Positions 1 through 8,700 of a stretch of 64,000 nt of DNA are shown piece by piece. Both the position numbers and the translations under genes were made by a program. Source of the DNA: Paenibacillus sp. (lineage in GTDB: Bacteria > Bacillota > Bacilli > Paenibacillales > Paenibacillaceae); contig JAFWEX010000150.1 in NCBI GenBank assembly GCA_017512705.1, positions 348,365 through 412,364 on the forward strand, written 5' to 3'. The notes beneath the pieces were generated by a model that did not search any database, was not told the DNA's origin, and saw only the letters and a list, made by a program, of their open reading frames with translations. The stretch's first letter is position 1. Each line of letters begins with the position of its first letter.

Positions 1-1512
1 GTCCGCAGCAACCTTGTTTGCAACGTTCGAAATCTGTTCAAATGCTTGTCCAGCAGCAGCAACCAGTTCGATTCCCATTTCCGTTTCATTGCTGTTTACT
101 TGCACGGCCTGTACGGCATGATCGGTATCCTGCTGAATGAGCTGAACAATCTGTGTGATCTGCTGTGCTGAAGCTGATGATTCTTCTGCCAGTTTACACA
201 CTTCCCCCGCAACGACAGCGAAACCGCTACCATGTTCACCTGCACGTGCTGCTTCAATTGCTGCATTGAGTGCAAGCAGATTGGTTTGCCGGGCAATGTT
301 ATTGATCACTTCAGTAATTGTACCAATCTCGGCAGAGCGCTCTCCGAGTCCAGTAACCAGCTCTCTCAACGAAGTAATAGAGTTACGTACAGCTCCCATC
401 TGATCAACAGCCTGCTGGATAATTTTATTTCCTTCTGATGACTGGTTAGCCGCATCCACAGCAGATACAGCTACACTCTGAGCCAGTTCGGCAATCTGTT
501 CCGAACCCAGTGCCATCTCATTCATCGCCTGCGATGAACGACTCACCATATCGACCTGATTCGTTGTTCCTACAGACAACTGTTCAACTGTCTCTGTAAT
601 TTGCTCCGATGCTTTCGCATTTTGCTCGGCGCTAGCAAGAAGTTCTTCCGATGAAGCCGCAACCTGCTCGGATGTTTCCGATACGGATTGAATCATGGAA
701 CGCAGATTTTGACTCATGGTATTAAAGGACGTCGCGAGTACACCCAGTTCATCTCTATTCTTGAGGGTAATTCTCTCACCTGTCAGATCACCTTCGGCAA
801 TCGCTGCAGCAGCCTCACTCATTTTACGAATCGGACGCGAGATCATGCTCGCAATAAATAAAGCAATACATAATCCAATCAATACTGTGATAATTGTCAT
901 GACTATAACAATGGTAAATGCTCTTTCCGCCAGCTTGACCGATCCACTCGTGGCTTCTTTGGAGACACTATTACCATATTCAGTCAACTGAGCGATAATA
1001 TCGTTGGCAGTGTACCAGAGCGGGTATGCCTCCGTATGCAACTTGCTAGACGTATCATAGTCATTTTTCAATCCGAAATCTATGAACGTCGGCATTTTCT
1101 GTACATATTCATCATAGTTCATGGAGAACTGCTCATACAGCTGCTCAGCTCTGGCATCTCCTGAAATCATCGTAAGCAATTGCTTCCGTTCGTCTTCAAT
1201 CTTGGCGAGCAGTAATTGCAAGGCCTCATTCATTTTTTCCGTTTCACTTGGATTCTGTTCGACAATGATGGCCAGCGCCAACCGTTCTACATCCGAAACA
1301 TCACCATTCATCATTCCAAGTAAACTGACATTTGGCATCCAAAGCTCATCCACTTCGTTGACGTTGTCAACCATCTTAGAAACCTGAGTTAGCGTGTACA
1401 CACTAACAAAACCCGATAGAGCCAGTACAATCAAGAAACCGCTTAATAACTTGCCGCGAATCGTAAATTTCATTTTCCCTAATGTGTTCCCGTTCCCCCG
1501 AACGTTCCCCAT
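1..1512 (-). CDS. methyl-accepting chemotaxis protein, C-terminus cut by window edge
   Basis: Membrane chemoreceptor that signals to CheA/CheW. From the start at 1512, residues 21-40 form the first membrane segment, about 41-195 an extracytoplasmic four-helix sensor domain, 198-222 the second segment, then a HAMP linker (RPIRK near 226) and the helical signalling domain. The hairpin-tip motif [19 protein letters not shown] is at about 407-425. 504 codons are present; the last signalling helix lies outside the window. The ATG at 1512 has AGGAG 7 bases upstream; the internal ATG at 1473 has no such site. The Arg usual in EVRKLAEES is Cys (codon 439, bases 196-198). The ligand cannot be told. 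Confidence 0.95.
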   Translation of the reverse strand, partial: MGNVRGNGNTLGKMKFTIRGKLLSGFLIVLALSGFVSVYTLTQVSKMVDNVNEVDELWMPNVSLLGMMNGDVSDVERLALAIIVEQNPSETEKMNEALQLLLAKIEDERKQLLTMISGDARAEQLYEQFSMNYDEYVQKMPTFIDFGLKNDYDTSSKLHTEAYPLWYTANDIIAQLTEYGNSVSKEATSGSVKLAERAFTIVIVMTIITVLIGLCIALFIASMISRPIRKMSEAAAAIAEGDLTGERITLKNRDELGVLATSFNTMSQNLRSMIQSVSETSEQVAASSEELLASAEQNAKASEQITETVEQLSVGTTNQVDMVSRSSQAMNEMALGSEQIAELAQSVAVSAVDAANQSSEGNKIIQQAVDQMGAVRNSITSLRELVTGLGERSAEIGTITEVINNIARQTNLLALNAAIEAARAGEHGSGFAVVAGEVCKLAEESSASAQQITQIVQLIQQDTDHAVQAVQVNSNETEMGIELVAAAGQAFEQISNVANKVAAD

Positions 1513-1831
1513 GTTCCCACTCCTCTGGCTTGGCCAATTTAAATAATACATCTGTATATATCGACATCCATACCTTATGAATGAATATATAAAATTTGGG
1601 ATTCACAGAAGATTTCATTTAACAACAGAAAGAGAAAAAAATAAAGAAAAAATTGAGAGAGGATCCTCTTTGAAGCCAGGATCAAAGACTTGTTCCTTTG
1701 TAAAAAACGCTTGTCAACCAATCATCATCTATATTCATAACGCGCTCTACATTCATAACGTGCGAGATATACACAAAAGACAAACAATTAGTTCATCAAA
1801 TGAACATCAAACCGTAATTTAGTGAACAAAG
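1513..1831. other. intergenic region, no gene seen
   Basis: About 320 AT-rich bases between the divergent chemoreceptor and LCP genes. An 81-codon plus-strand reading frame at 1577-1822 has no ribosome binding site and no recognisable protein features, so I do not call it. On the minus strand GTCGATAT near 1553-1562 resembles a sigma-D -10 element (GCCGATAT), but no TAAA -35 sits at the right distance. Confidence 0.5.
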
Positions 1832-1860
1832 GGGACATTTTTCTTTCTTTTTGTTAAAAT
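1832..1860 (+). promoter_or_regulatory. possible sigma-A promoter of the LCP gene
   Basis: GGGACA (1832-1837), a 17-base spacer and TAAAAT (1855-1860), about 49 bases before the ATG at 1909. The -10 is good and the -35 weak. If correct, the GTG at 1864 is too close to the transcription start to be the translation start, which supports 1909. Confidence 0.4.
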
Positions 1861-1908
1861 AACGTGGGTATGTATATCTATCAGATTAACCATAGAAAGG
1901 TGAAGATT

Positions 1909-2910
1909 ATGTTTAAAAAATGGCTATGGGGGATCCCCCTAACCTTGATGCTTGTTGTAACTGGAATCATTGTCTATTACGGATATTCCATCGTTCATTT
2001 CGCCAATAGCATCTCAACCGCATCTAGCACCTCGTCCGCAGCGGGCAGTGATGTAACAAGTAATCCAAGTTCAGACACTATAGTAACAACCATCCCGAAA
2101 TGGGAAGGTCAGGAGAGAGTGAATATTTTACTGATTGGCGGTGACTCCAGAGGGGATGACGCTGGACGTTCAGACACGGTCATGGTTGCTTCCATTGATC
2201 CACTTTCCAAGAAAGCTCACCTATTTTCCGTGCTTCGTGACACGTACGTTGAGATTCCAGGTCATGGCAAAAGCCGCCTTAACGCTGCCTTCTCCTATGG
2301 AGGAGCCGAATTAACGAAACAAACGGTCAGTAACCTGCTCGGTATTCCGATCCAGCACTACGTGTACACCGACTTCACAGGATTCATGGCTCTCGTTGAT
2401 GCCCTGGGCGGTATTGATATTGATGTAGAAAAGGATATGTACTATACAAGCAAAGCCGATAAACACATGTATGATATTGATTTAAAAAAAGGACTGCAGC
2501 ATATGGATGGCAGAACTGCACTCCAATATGTTCGTTTCCGACACGATGCGACCTCTGATTTCACAAGGACACAGCGTCAACGTATCTTTATGACCGAACT
2601 TGCGAAGAAGATGCAGAGCACCACTTCTCTCTTCAAGATCCCTGAGATCCTGGAAGCAATAGCTCCTTATGTTCAAACGGATCTCAGTCCAACCCAGATG
2701 TTGAAGCTCGCTTCTCTTGGGTTTGATATTCGTGCTCAAGAGATCCATCAACAACAGATTCCGCCGAACCATCTTCTCACCAATGAACGGGTTGGAGGTG
2801 CTCAGGTATTAGGTGTCAATGTGAATAAGCTTCAAGCCTACATACAGAAATTATTTGAAGAGGACAACAACACTTCCGATAGCTCGCCATCTGGTGAGTC
2901 CAATGAATGA
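1909..2910 (+). CDS. LytR-CpsA-Psr family cell-wall glycopolymer transferase
   Basis: Extracytoplasmic enzyme of the LCP family, which attaches teichoic-acid-type or capsular polymers from lipid carriers to peptidoglycan. The 333-residue protein has one N-terminal membrane anchor (about residues 4-25), a low-complexity Ser/Thr linker, then the LCP domain: LLIGGDSRGDD followed by GRSDTVMVASIDP, and the later RTALQYVRFRHD segment, which carry the Arg/Asp residues typical of the pyrophosphate-binding pocket. The in-frame GTG at 1864 lacks a binding site; the ATG at 1909 has AAAGGTGAAG upstream and starts with a normal MFKKW anchor. Single gene, followed by a terminator. Which polymer it transfers is not visible. 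Confidence 0.92.
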   Translation: MFKKWLWGIPLTLMLVVTGIIVYYGYSIVHFANSISTASSTSSAAGSDVTSNPSSDTIVTTIPKWEGQERVNILLIGGDSRGDDAGRSDTVMVASIDPLSKKAHLFSVLRDTYVEIPGHGKSRLNAAFSYGGAELTKQTVSNLLGIPIQHYVYTDFTGFMALVDALGGIDIDVEKDMYYTSKADKHMYDIDLKKGLQHMDGRTALQYVRFRHDATSDFTRTQRQRIFMTELAKKMQSTTSLFKIPEILEAIAPYVQTDLSPTQMLKLASLGFDIRAQEIHQQQIPPNHLLTNERVGGAQVLGVNVNKLQAYIQKLFEEDNNTSDSSPSGESNE

Positions 2911-2950
2911 TAACGGAATGACAACTGAATGACTACTGGTTCGATAGTAA

Positions 2951-2976
2951 AAGACGGCCTAAGCCGTCTTTTTTCT
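2951..2976 (+). terminator. Rho-independent terminator after the LCP gene
   Basis: AAGACGGC-CTAA-GCCGTCTT followed by a T run; perfect 8-bp stem. Confidence 0.85.
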
Positions 2977-3060
2977 ACCTTTTTTCGACATTTAATGCAG
3001 CCTTAATGTTTGGAGGGTAGTCTTATTTGATGACCTCGACTGGATAAGGGAGGAACCTGA

Positions 3061-4245
3061 ATGAACAAACCAAAAATAGCTGAATGGACCAAGCTACGCG
3101 GACTAGCCTTCCTGGCCATCGTCATGCAACATAACATTGCTGAATATATTTATCGGCCTGACATCGAACAACCTGATTCTGTTATGCTGACCATGATTTA
3201 TCATCTAACAAGGTTTGGTACACCCACCTTTGTATTTCTGTCAGGTGTGATGTTGTTTTACCACCATCGTCATGATAAGCCGGATTATCCCCGTTTCATT
3301 GGCAAACGGTTTGCTGATATTTATATCCCTTTTTTCCTATGGACACTCATCTATTGGTTATCCGTGCGTGTATTCACCCCTGCATTCTGGTCTTCAGGCA
3401 TGCCGGATCTGGGGAGTTTTATTCGTGAGCTATTCGTACCGCAGACAGGATATCACCTTTGGTTCGTCTTGATGGTCTTCCAGTTTTATATTCTGTTTCC
3501 ATTGTTTTTGTCATTAGCTCACGCAATTCGCCAACGTCTGGAGAACTTCAAACGCTTTACCTCAAAGCAGTTAACTGTGTCTATCCTATTGGTGGCAGGA
3601 TTACTCTATATGTGGCTTATGAAACTGTCATATTATGATATGGGCGGCTGGACTGAACGTTGGGCAGAACCTTGGTCCAGCCTGCTGGAATACCGATCGT
3701 TTTCATGGATTTTTTACTGGTTTTACTTTTTCCTGGGCGCTGTATGTGCCTGGTCGGTAGAGAGCTGGAGAAACTGGACAGTGAAGATTTTGCCTCTAAG
3801 CATCATCGTTTTTATCGTGATGTATATCTGGCTTGGATATGATGTCTTACGAGGGTCAGAAGGTACGATGAACCTGGGTATTTCTACTTATCTTAAACCC
3901 AGCACGTTCATCCTCATTATGGCTCAGATATTGATGTTATACAGTTTCCTCGTGCTGTTGCGTGGCAATGATGGTCAGAATCTATGGTTTGGCCTACTCC
4001 TCACCTGGATTGGACGATATTCTTTTGGTGGTTATCTCGTCCATGCCCTGGTGATCTATGCCATCGCATATGTTACCAGACCAATGCAACTCAGCGGATG
4101 GCACCTGTCCGTAACGATCCTCTCCTTTGTTGTCACGGTAGTTTCTTCTCTTGGTATCAGCTGGACATTATCCAAGTTGCCAGGTTCCCGTTATACGGTT
4201 GGATTAGCCGCTTCCAAGAACAAAACTTTAGAGACCGATAACTGA
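3061..4245 (+). CDS. acyltransferase 3 family integral membrane protein
   Basis: Polytopic membrane O-acyltransferase of the acyltransferase-3 (OafA/IcaC-like) family, which moves acyl groups onto extracellular polysaccharides or other surface molecules. 394 residues with about ten hydrophobic segments. The N-terminal helix has the family pattern KLRGLAFLAIVMQHN, with the Arg and His thought to be catalytic, and PFFLWTLIYWL follows near residue 95. The ATG at 3061 has GGGAGG upstream. It lies 150 bases after the LCP gene and behind its terminator, so it is probably a separate transcript. The neighbouring wall enzyme suggests, but does not prove, a cell-envelope substrate. Confidence 0.88.
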   Translation: MNKPKIAEWTKLRGLAFLAIVMQHNIAEYIYRPDIEQPDSVMLTMIYHLTRFGTPTFVFLSGVMLFYHHRHDKPDYPRFIGKRFADIYIPFFLWTLIYWLSVRVFTPAFWSSGMPDLGSFIRELFVPQTGYHLWFVLMVFQFYILFPLFLSLAHAIRQRLENFKRFTSKQLTVSILLVAGLLYMWLMKLSYYDMGGWTERWAEPWSSLLEYRSFSWIFYWFYFFLGAVCAWSVESWRNWTVKILPLSIIVFIVMYIWLGYDVLRGSEGTMNLGISTYLKPSTFILIMAQILMLYSFLVLLRGNDGQNLWFGLLLTWIGRYSFGGYLVHALVIYAIAYVTRPMQLSGWHLSVTILSFVVTVVSSLGISWTLSKLPGSRYTVGLAASKNKTLETDN

Positions 4246-4340
4246 AACGAACACCGTTTTTTATAATAGGGAACTTAGGGTACTGAATGAAGCCTCTCCC
4301 TTCAGACGTTAACCCTGAGAATCTTAGAAGCTTTAGTTAA

Positions 4341-4383
4341 AGAGAAAAGAGCGTGCTCCTTGTGGAACACGCTCTTTTCTCTC
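4341..4383. terminator. bidirectional terminator between convergent genes
   Basis: Perfect 15-bp stem AGAGAAAAGAGCGTG / CACGCTCTTTTCTCT with a 12-base loop, between the acyltransferase gene and the convergent exported-protein gene, whose stop codon at 4384 follows at once. Confidence 0.8.
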
Positions 4384-5115
4384 TTAATTGCCATCGGTTG
4401 CGGTTCGATCAATTACTTGACCAGGGCGATTGGGAACGCGGTGACCTGGATACTTTCGATGAACAAATCGCTGAAGATCATCCGTCAGCTGCTCCTTGAG
4501 TTGATCCACCAGTTGGGTTTCAGTAATCCCTTTCGCTTGAGCAATTTCAACCAATGATTTGCCTGCACGGAGCTGCTCTTTCAGTTGATCGGTTGTTATT
4601 CCGATAAATTTTGCTATGGCTTCCTTGTCTACCATGGAATGTTTTCCGTGATGTGTAAATTCACGTCGTAATTCGGCAAGCGGTGTGTTGACTACCTTTC
4701 TCAGTTTCACATCCATATCTTTTTTCGCTACTGCAGCTTGTTCTTTGGTAAGACAACCTTCTTCTACTGCTTTATCCAAACGCGCTGATAGCGTAGGTTT
4801 TAGCTTTTGTAATAACTTTTCCTCACTGAGGCCTTTACGTTCCTTGGCGATCTGAGACAAAGTCTTGCCAAGTCCCATCTCCTGCTTCAATTCACGAAGT
4901 CCAATACCGAGCAAGTCAGCGGTTTCACCGATCATAAACAGACTATGTCCTGCATGCATACAAGGCTTTTGATGCCCTCCAGTTGAGCCAGCCTGCTGAT
5001 CACCTTGTTGCTCCGCAGGAGCAGCAGGATTGGCAAAAGTGGTTGCCCCCGGTGCCACGGAGAAAATGACAACTGTCACTCCGGCTGCCAGCCATGATTT
5101 CCAATTCTTTCTCAT
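4384..5115 (-). CDS. exported protein with two related helical repeats
   Basis: 243 residues with a clear Sec signal peptide (MRKNWKS, hydrophobic core, cleavage probably after FANPA). The mature part has a Gln/Gly-rich linker and two related units of about 75 residues. Each has the pattern (ad)LLGI..ELK..(ml)..GK(ts)L..IA..KG(ls)(ts)E..L(lv)..LK..L...L, and the first ends in GCLTKEQAA. Such repeats occur in secreted proteins of Gram-positive bacteria with no defined role. AAAGGCGG precedes the ATG at 5115. I do not recognise a function; an envelope or protein-binding role is only inference. Confidence 0.7.
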   Translation of the reverse strand: MRKNWKSWLAAGVTVVIFSVAPGATTFANPAAPAEQQGDQQAGSTGGHQKPCMHAGHSLFMIGETADLLGIGLRELKQEMGLGKTLSQIAKERKGLSEEKLLQKLKPTLSARLDKAVEEGCLTKEQAAVAKKDMDVKLRKVVNTPLAELRREFTHHGKHSMVDKEAIAKFIGITTDQLKEQLRAGKSLVEIAQAKGITETQLVDQLKEQLTDDLQRFVHRKYPGHRVPNRPGQVIDRTATDGN

Positions 5116-5260
5116 TGTTTATCCGCCTTTCGTGTGGTCGATATCCTCTGCCTCCCTATTTTGAACCCAAACGCCACCTTTTTATGCTATAAAATCCAAA
5201 ATGTCATGATATATTTCACAAATGATCACAAAAACCCTATTTTTTTCAAAATAAACAAGC

Positions 5261-5266
5261 TATACT
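5261..5266 (+). promoter_or_regulatory. -10 element before the ComQ-like gene
   Basis: TATACT at 5261-5266 in a very AT-rich stretch; no good -35 is 17 bases upstream, so activation or weak activity is likely. Transcription would begin near 5273, which makes the in-frame TTG at 5279 too close to the 5' end and supports the ATG at 5327. Confidence 0.45.
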
Positions 5267-5326
5267 GTATGTAACTTCTTGAATCTACTTCACACGATAA
5301 CGAATCAGGAAGGACGTTGCCTTATC

Positions 5327-6301
5327 ATGCAGCGAGAATGGTTAGATCCGTACCTGCTGGACGTACAAGCGGTGTTCTCTTCAGCTGAAGAGAGGTTTCA
5401 GCGATACCCTGAGCCACTGGTTGGACATGCACTTGAACAGCTCCGTTTACTTCACCCCTCCAGAAAAGAATCAGGACACAGCTGCATCGGTTACATCACT
5501 CCGCTATGGATGCAACACACCGAGGGACTCCCATCAGAACAAGCTCATTTACTTAGCACAGCTTGCCTGTTACACATGTTGTACTTTCTGAATCTGGATG
5601 ACGTCATGGATGAGCCCACTGAGGAATCCGTGCTCAAGTTATCACTAGGCAACCTTTATTACGTGGATGCCCTTCAAACTTATGGTGCATTATTTGAATC
5701 ATCTTCTGTCTTTTGGATTCATTTCAGAAAGGTTATTCTGGACTGGGCCGTAAGTGTGAACGGGGAATTACATCTCGATTATTTTCAGCAAAACCCGCTT
5801 CTGATTGCCCAGAAAGCTTCACCGTCACAAATAGGAATTATCGGTGCTCTGCTTCTGCTAGAACAGCCCGATCGAATCGTTCCGGTCTGTAGTGCGATGA
5901 ATATCGTACTCATGACTCTTCAGATGACGGATGATTTTACAGATACGAAACAAGACGCTGTTCACGGCAACTACAATAGCTACCTCTCTCACATATCCGC
6001 AGCACTCCAGCAAGAATATCTGACTCATCCGCTGAAAGATTCCATTCATCAAAATGTATTTAACTCTCACCTCATGAATAGTTATGCAGACATAGCCCAT
6101 CATTTTAACCGTATTCTTGCTACATCAAACTCATCATTACCACAATTCATTTCACTTAATTCTTATCTGTGCAACACATTGGTACAAGCTGTTCATGACA
6201 TTATAGGGCATAAACAAAGACTTTACCGAGGCGGGTTTCACTACTGGATCAGTGAGTCACAACCTGAACTATCTGACGAAGAACAAGCTGATTCGGTTTA
6301 A
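5327..6301 (+). CDS. ComQ-like isoprenyl-diphosphate-synthase-fold enzyme (putative peptide prenyltransferase)
   Basis: 324 residues, mostly helical, with the two Asp-rich metal-binding motifs of trans-isoprenyl diphosphate synthases: DDVMD at residues 91-95 and DDFTD at 202-206, the latter inside TLQMTDDFTDTKQD. QKASP near 163 sits where the conserved KT pair of this superfamily lies. The N-terminal GKRLRP-type IPP-binding motif of chain-elongating synthases is missing, so normal polyprenyl synthesis is unlikely. ComQ, which prenylates the ComX pheromone on Trp, is the family member known to act on a peptide encoded by the next gene. Here the next gene, 26 bases on, encodes a RiPP-type precursor ending in CGPWRD, so peptide prenylation is the favoured inference. 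AGGAAGGA lies about 13 bases before the ATG at 5327. Alternative: a class I terpene enzyme unrelated to the peptide. Confidence 0.75.
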   Translation: MQREWLDPYLLDVQAVFSSAEERFQRYPEPLVGHALEQLRLLHPSRKESGHSCIGYITPLWMQHTEGLPSEQAHLLSTACLLHMLYFLNLDDVMDEPTEESVLKLSLGNLYYVDALQTYGALFESSSVFWIHFRKVILDWAVSVNGELHLDYFQQNPLLIAQKASPSQIGIIGALLLLEQPDRIVPVCSAMNIVLMTLQMTDDFTDTKQDAVHGNYNSYLSHISAALQQEYLTHPLKDSIHQNVFNSHLMNSYADIAHHFNRILATSNSSLPQFISLNSYLCNTLVQAVHDIIGHKQRLYRGGFHYWISESQPELSDEEQADSV

Positions 6302-6327
6302 TATTAAATACGAAGGGAATGTTGACG

Positions 6328-6570
6328 ATGATGGTGTCAGAGAAAACGTTGCAAGAGGATATTATTGAGAAGGCTTGGACTGATGAGCAATTCCGGCAAC
6401 AACTTCTTTCCAATCCCAAACAGGCACTTCGCGAAGCGTTCGGCATTACAATTCCTGATCATATCAAGGTTCGTACGGTTGAGGAGCAACAAAATGATTA
6501 TGTTCTTGTCATTCCTCCTAATCCCGCAAAAGTGAATTATGATGTCAATTGCGGCCCATGGAGAGATTAG
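6328..6570 (+). CDS. NHLP-type RiPP precursor peptide
   Basis: 80-residue peptide. Residues 8-66 match the nitrile-hydratase-like leader peptide (NHLP) pattern: L(x)4II.KAW.DE.FR..LL.NPK.AL.EAFGI..P, then a short strand region V.TVEEQQNDYVLVIPPNP. The rest, about residues 67-80 (AKVNYDVNCGPWRD), is the presumed core and has one Cys (75) and one Trp (78). No GG or GA cleavage motif is visible. It is the second gene of a pair with the ComQ-like enzyme. AAGGGA at 6313-6318 is too close to the ATG at 6319, so 6328 (or 6331) is the likely start. ComX also ends with a Trp two or three residues from the C-terminus, but its leader is unrelated. Confidence 0.75.
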   Translation: MMVSEKTLQEDIIEKAWTDEQFRQQLLSNPKQALREAFGITIPDHIKVRTVEEQQNDYVLVIPPNPAKVNYDVNCGPWRD

Positions 6571-6605
6571 ATTCATCCGAGTTTAAGCTTTAAACTTGTC
6601 ATCAT

Positions 6606-6698
6606 AAAAAAAGGGGTAGAACATGCAACTGGGTATCCTCCCCGAGTCATTTAACGAACTCGGGAAAAGATACAACAGCTTCTGTTCCTACCCCTTTT
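6606..6698. terminator. two-stem bidirectional terminator between precursor and kinase genes
   Basis: Outer stem AAAAGGGGTAG (6609-6619) pairs with CTACCCCTTTT (6688-6698); an inner stem CCCGAGT (6641-6647) pairs with ACTCGGG (6658-6664). On the minus strand the outer stem ends in seven T, on the plus strand in four. The structure includes the last codons and the stop of the kinase gene. Confidence 0.65.
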
Positions 6699-8548
6699 GT
6701 GCTTGTAAAACTGATCTGTCCATTCATGGCTTCCACGATACGGAACGTCACCATCATTCCTAGTCCAGTGCCTTTGATCTTGTTGGAGAAATACGGTTCT
6801 CCTAATCGAGACAAGGCTTCCTCACTCATCCCCTCACCATTGTCTCTAACATGCACCTTAACTTGGCCATCCTGTGAGTATGCCCAGATATCAATCTGGC
6901 CTCCCCCTCCCTGAAACGCCTCTATACTATTCTTAATAATGTTGATAAAAGCCTGTTTGAACTTTGAAGAATTTCCACGAATGTATAGATTCGGCGGGAT
7001 ATCTGTTGTAATTTTCCCACCTTCCAAGTTAGCCATCGGTACAAGTATGCCTTCAATATGATCAAATTCATGCGAAATATTCAACGATATAATATGATCG
7101 AATTCCGGTTTGGCAAAAGTTAAGAAATCAGTGATAATGCCAGAAGCTCGGTCAAGTTCCTCCAGTGCGATTCGCACGTAACCTTTATTCTTATTATCTT
7201 CCTGCTCTGTCATAAGTTGAAGAAAACCTCGCGTCACCTGAAGCGGATTACGTACTTCATGTGCAACGGACGCGGCAAGCTCGCTAATAATCTCCATCTT
7301 CTCCGATCGTTGCAATTCATTGTTAAACAGCTCCAGTTCCTTGGAGTACTCCAGTACTTTATTATGTTTCTCCGCGAAACGGCTTCCAAGAATGGCAATT
7401 AACGAGATTACAAATGCAACCATAGACCATTTCCACCAAAAGAGATGGTAGGTCCCATTACGCTGAAAGTACCACAACAGTTCAAGCACGCTGATCAGAG
7501 AAAAAGTACCAAAACCGGATGCTAACAGTATAGCTTCGCGATTGCGTTGCAATGCTCTTGTGATCGTACCAGCCAGCAGGATAATCAATAGAATAACCAG
7601 TACAATGCCAACTACATGCGTCACGAACAAACTATACAGCAGATTCCATTGCCCGCCAGAGACCACATATATAAATAACGAAAACAATGCAATACTTGAA
7701 TAGGTCCATTGAATTTTTCTTATTTTGGTGAATATTCCGTAGACTCCGGGACCAATGATCTGTTCAAAGAAATAACAAAGCGCCGGCATCCCCAGTAGCA
7801 TAGCTGTATCAAATAGGACTGAATATAAATCGCCATAGACTTGATAGAAAGTGTACAGGAACTTCGAGTATGTAATAACCATCGTCCCGATTGAACCCAT
7901 CACAACGCATAGTGATATCCATAACCCCTTATGAAACTTCCCTAGGAAAAATGTGCAGCTCAACATAATCAGCGAGGTGAATACGAAAGTTGAACCCAAA
8001 ATGATATCCATGAGCCCATTATGAATATATCGCTCCTGCAGCATTGCGTAGGGCCCTACCTGGACATCCCCTTGAATGCCTACCCATCCTCTTTCATTTT
8101 GTGCCCAAACATAGAGAGTATTGCCGGAATGATCAGCAGATAGCGGTAAAAAAACAGCATTATTATCGTAATTATAGTGGTAATTCTCGTACACTTTCCG
8201 ATCTTCAAGATAGATTACAACATGAGTACCTTTAATATTTTCGAAACGAATCGCTGAACTTCCATCATGTAAAGAGGGAATGGTTAGGCGTGTCCACAAA
8301 GAACCGGATGGCTCTTTAGTAACGTCCATGATTTGGTCAGCACTCTGTCTCTCCCAAATCTCGTCCTCTCCCATTACTTCACTAATGAAACCTTGATCTC
8401 CAGCTTTCCCCCATTTCACTTCCCATCCGGTTATGGATGTAGGCTCCTCAATTTCCTCTGGCGCGGCAAGCATAAGTCCATGTGGCATGCACAAAATCAT
8501 CCACACCGTCATCCATACGATGATGATTGCTTTGGGTACATTCCTCAT
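6647..8548 (-). CDS. 7TM sensor histidine kinase, orphan
   Basis: 633 residues. Signal peptide (about 1-28), an extracytoplasmic beta-rich domain to about 175 of 7TMR-DISM type, seven or so membrane segments (about 180-395), a coiled stretch, then HisKA with the phospho-accepting His 430 in SVAHEVRNPLQ and a HATPase domain (N-box IIKNSIEA near 538, DNGEGM near 570, GTGLGM near 594). The catalytic region resembles Bacillus sporulation kinases feeding Spo0F. No response regulator lies next to it. GAGGTG precedes the ATG at 8548. It converges on the prenylated-peptide genes, with stops 77 bases apart, so it could be the receptor in the way ComP is for ComX; that link is inference from position only. 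Confidence 0.88.
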   Translation of the reverse strand: MRNVPKAIIIVWMTVWMILCMPHGLMLAAPEEIEEPTSITGWEVKWGKAGDQGFISEVMGEDEIWERQSADQIMDVTKEPSGSLWTRLTIPSLHDGSSAIRFENIKGTHVVIYLEDRKVYENYHYNYDNNAVFLPLSADHSGNTLYVWAQNERGWVGIQGDVQVGPYAMLQERYIHNGLMDIILGSTFVFTSLIMLSCTFFLGKFHKGLWISLCVVMGSIGTMVITYSKFLYTFYQVYGDLYSVLFDTAMLLGMPALCYFFEQIIGPGVYGIFTKIRKIQWTYSSIALFSLFIYVVSGGQWNLLYSLFVTHVVGIVLVILLIILLAGTITRALQRNREAILLASGFGTFSLISVLELLWYFQRNGTYHLFWWKWSMVAFVISLIAILGSRFAEKHNKVLEYSKELELFNNELQRSEKMEIISELAASVAHEVRNPLQVTRGFLQLMTEQEDNKNKGYVRIALEELDRASGIITDFLTFAKPEFDHIISLNISHEFDHIEGILVPMANLEGGKITTDIPPNLYIRGNSSKFKQAFINIIKNSIEAFQGGGGQIDIWAYSQDGQVKVHVRDNGEGMSEEALSRLGEPYFSNKIKGTGLGMMVTFRIVEAMNGQISFTSTKGVGTEAVVSFPEFVK

Positions 8549-8700
8549 TCAACAGCACCTCAAAGTTTTTATTTTCTCTTATTAAGTTCTCTTCATAATA
8601 TCATTCGCCATCACTTATCATGTCACCTTCTTCAGTAAATACATTTTTCACATATAAGTATATTTATAGCCTTTTTTCCATTTTATTGTTATATGAATCG

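Noticed and set aside
1577-1822. 81-codon plus-strand frame upstream of the LCP gene
   Set aside because: No ribosome site, repetitive Ile/His/Asn composition, and it overlaps the probable promoter region.
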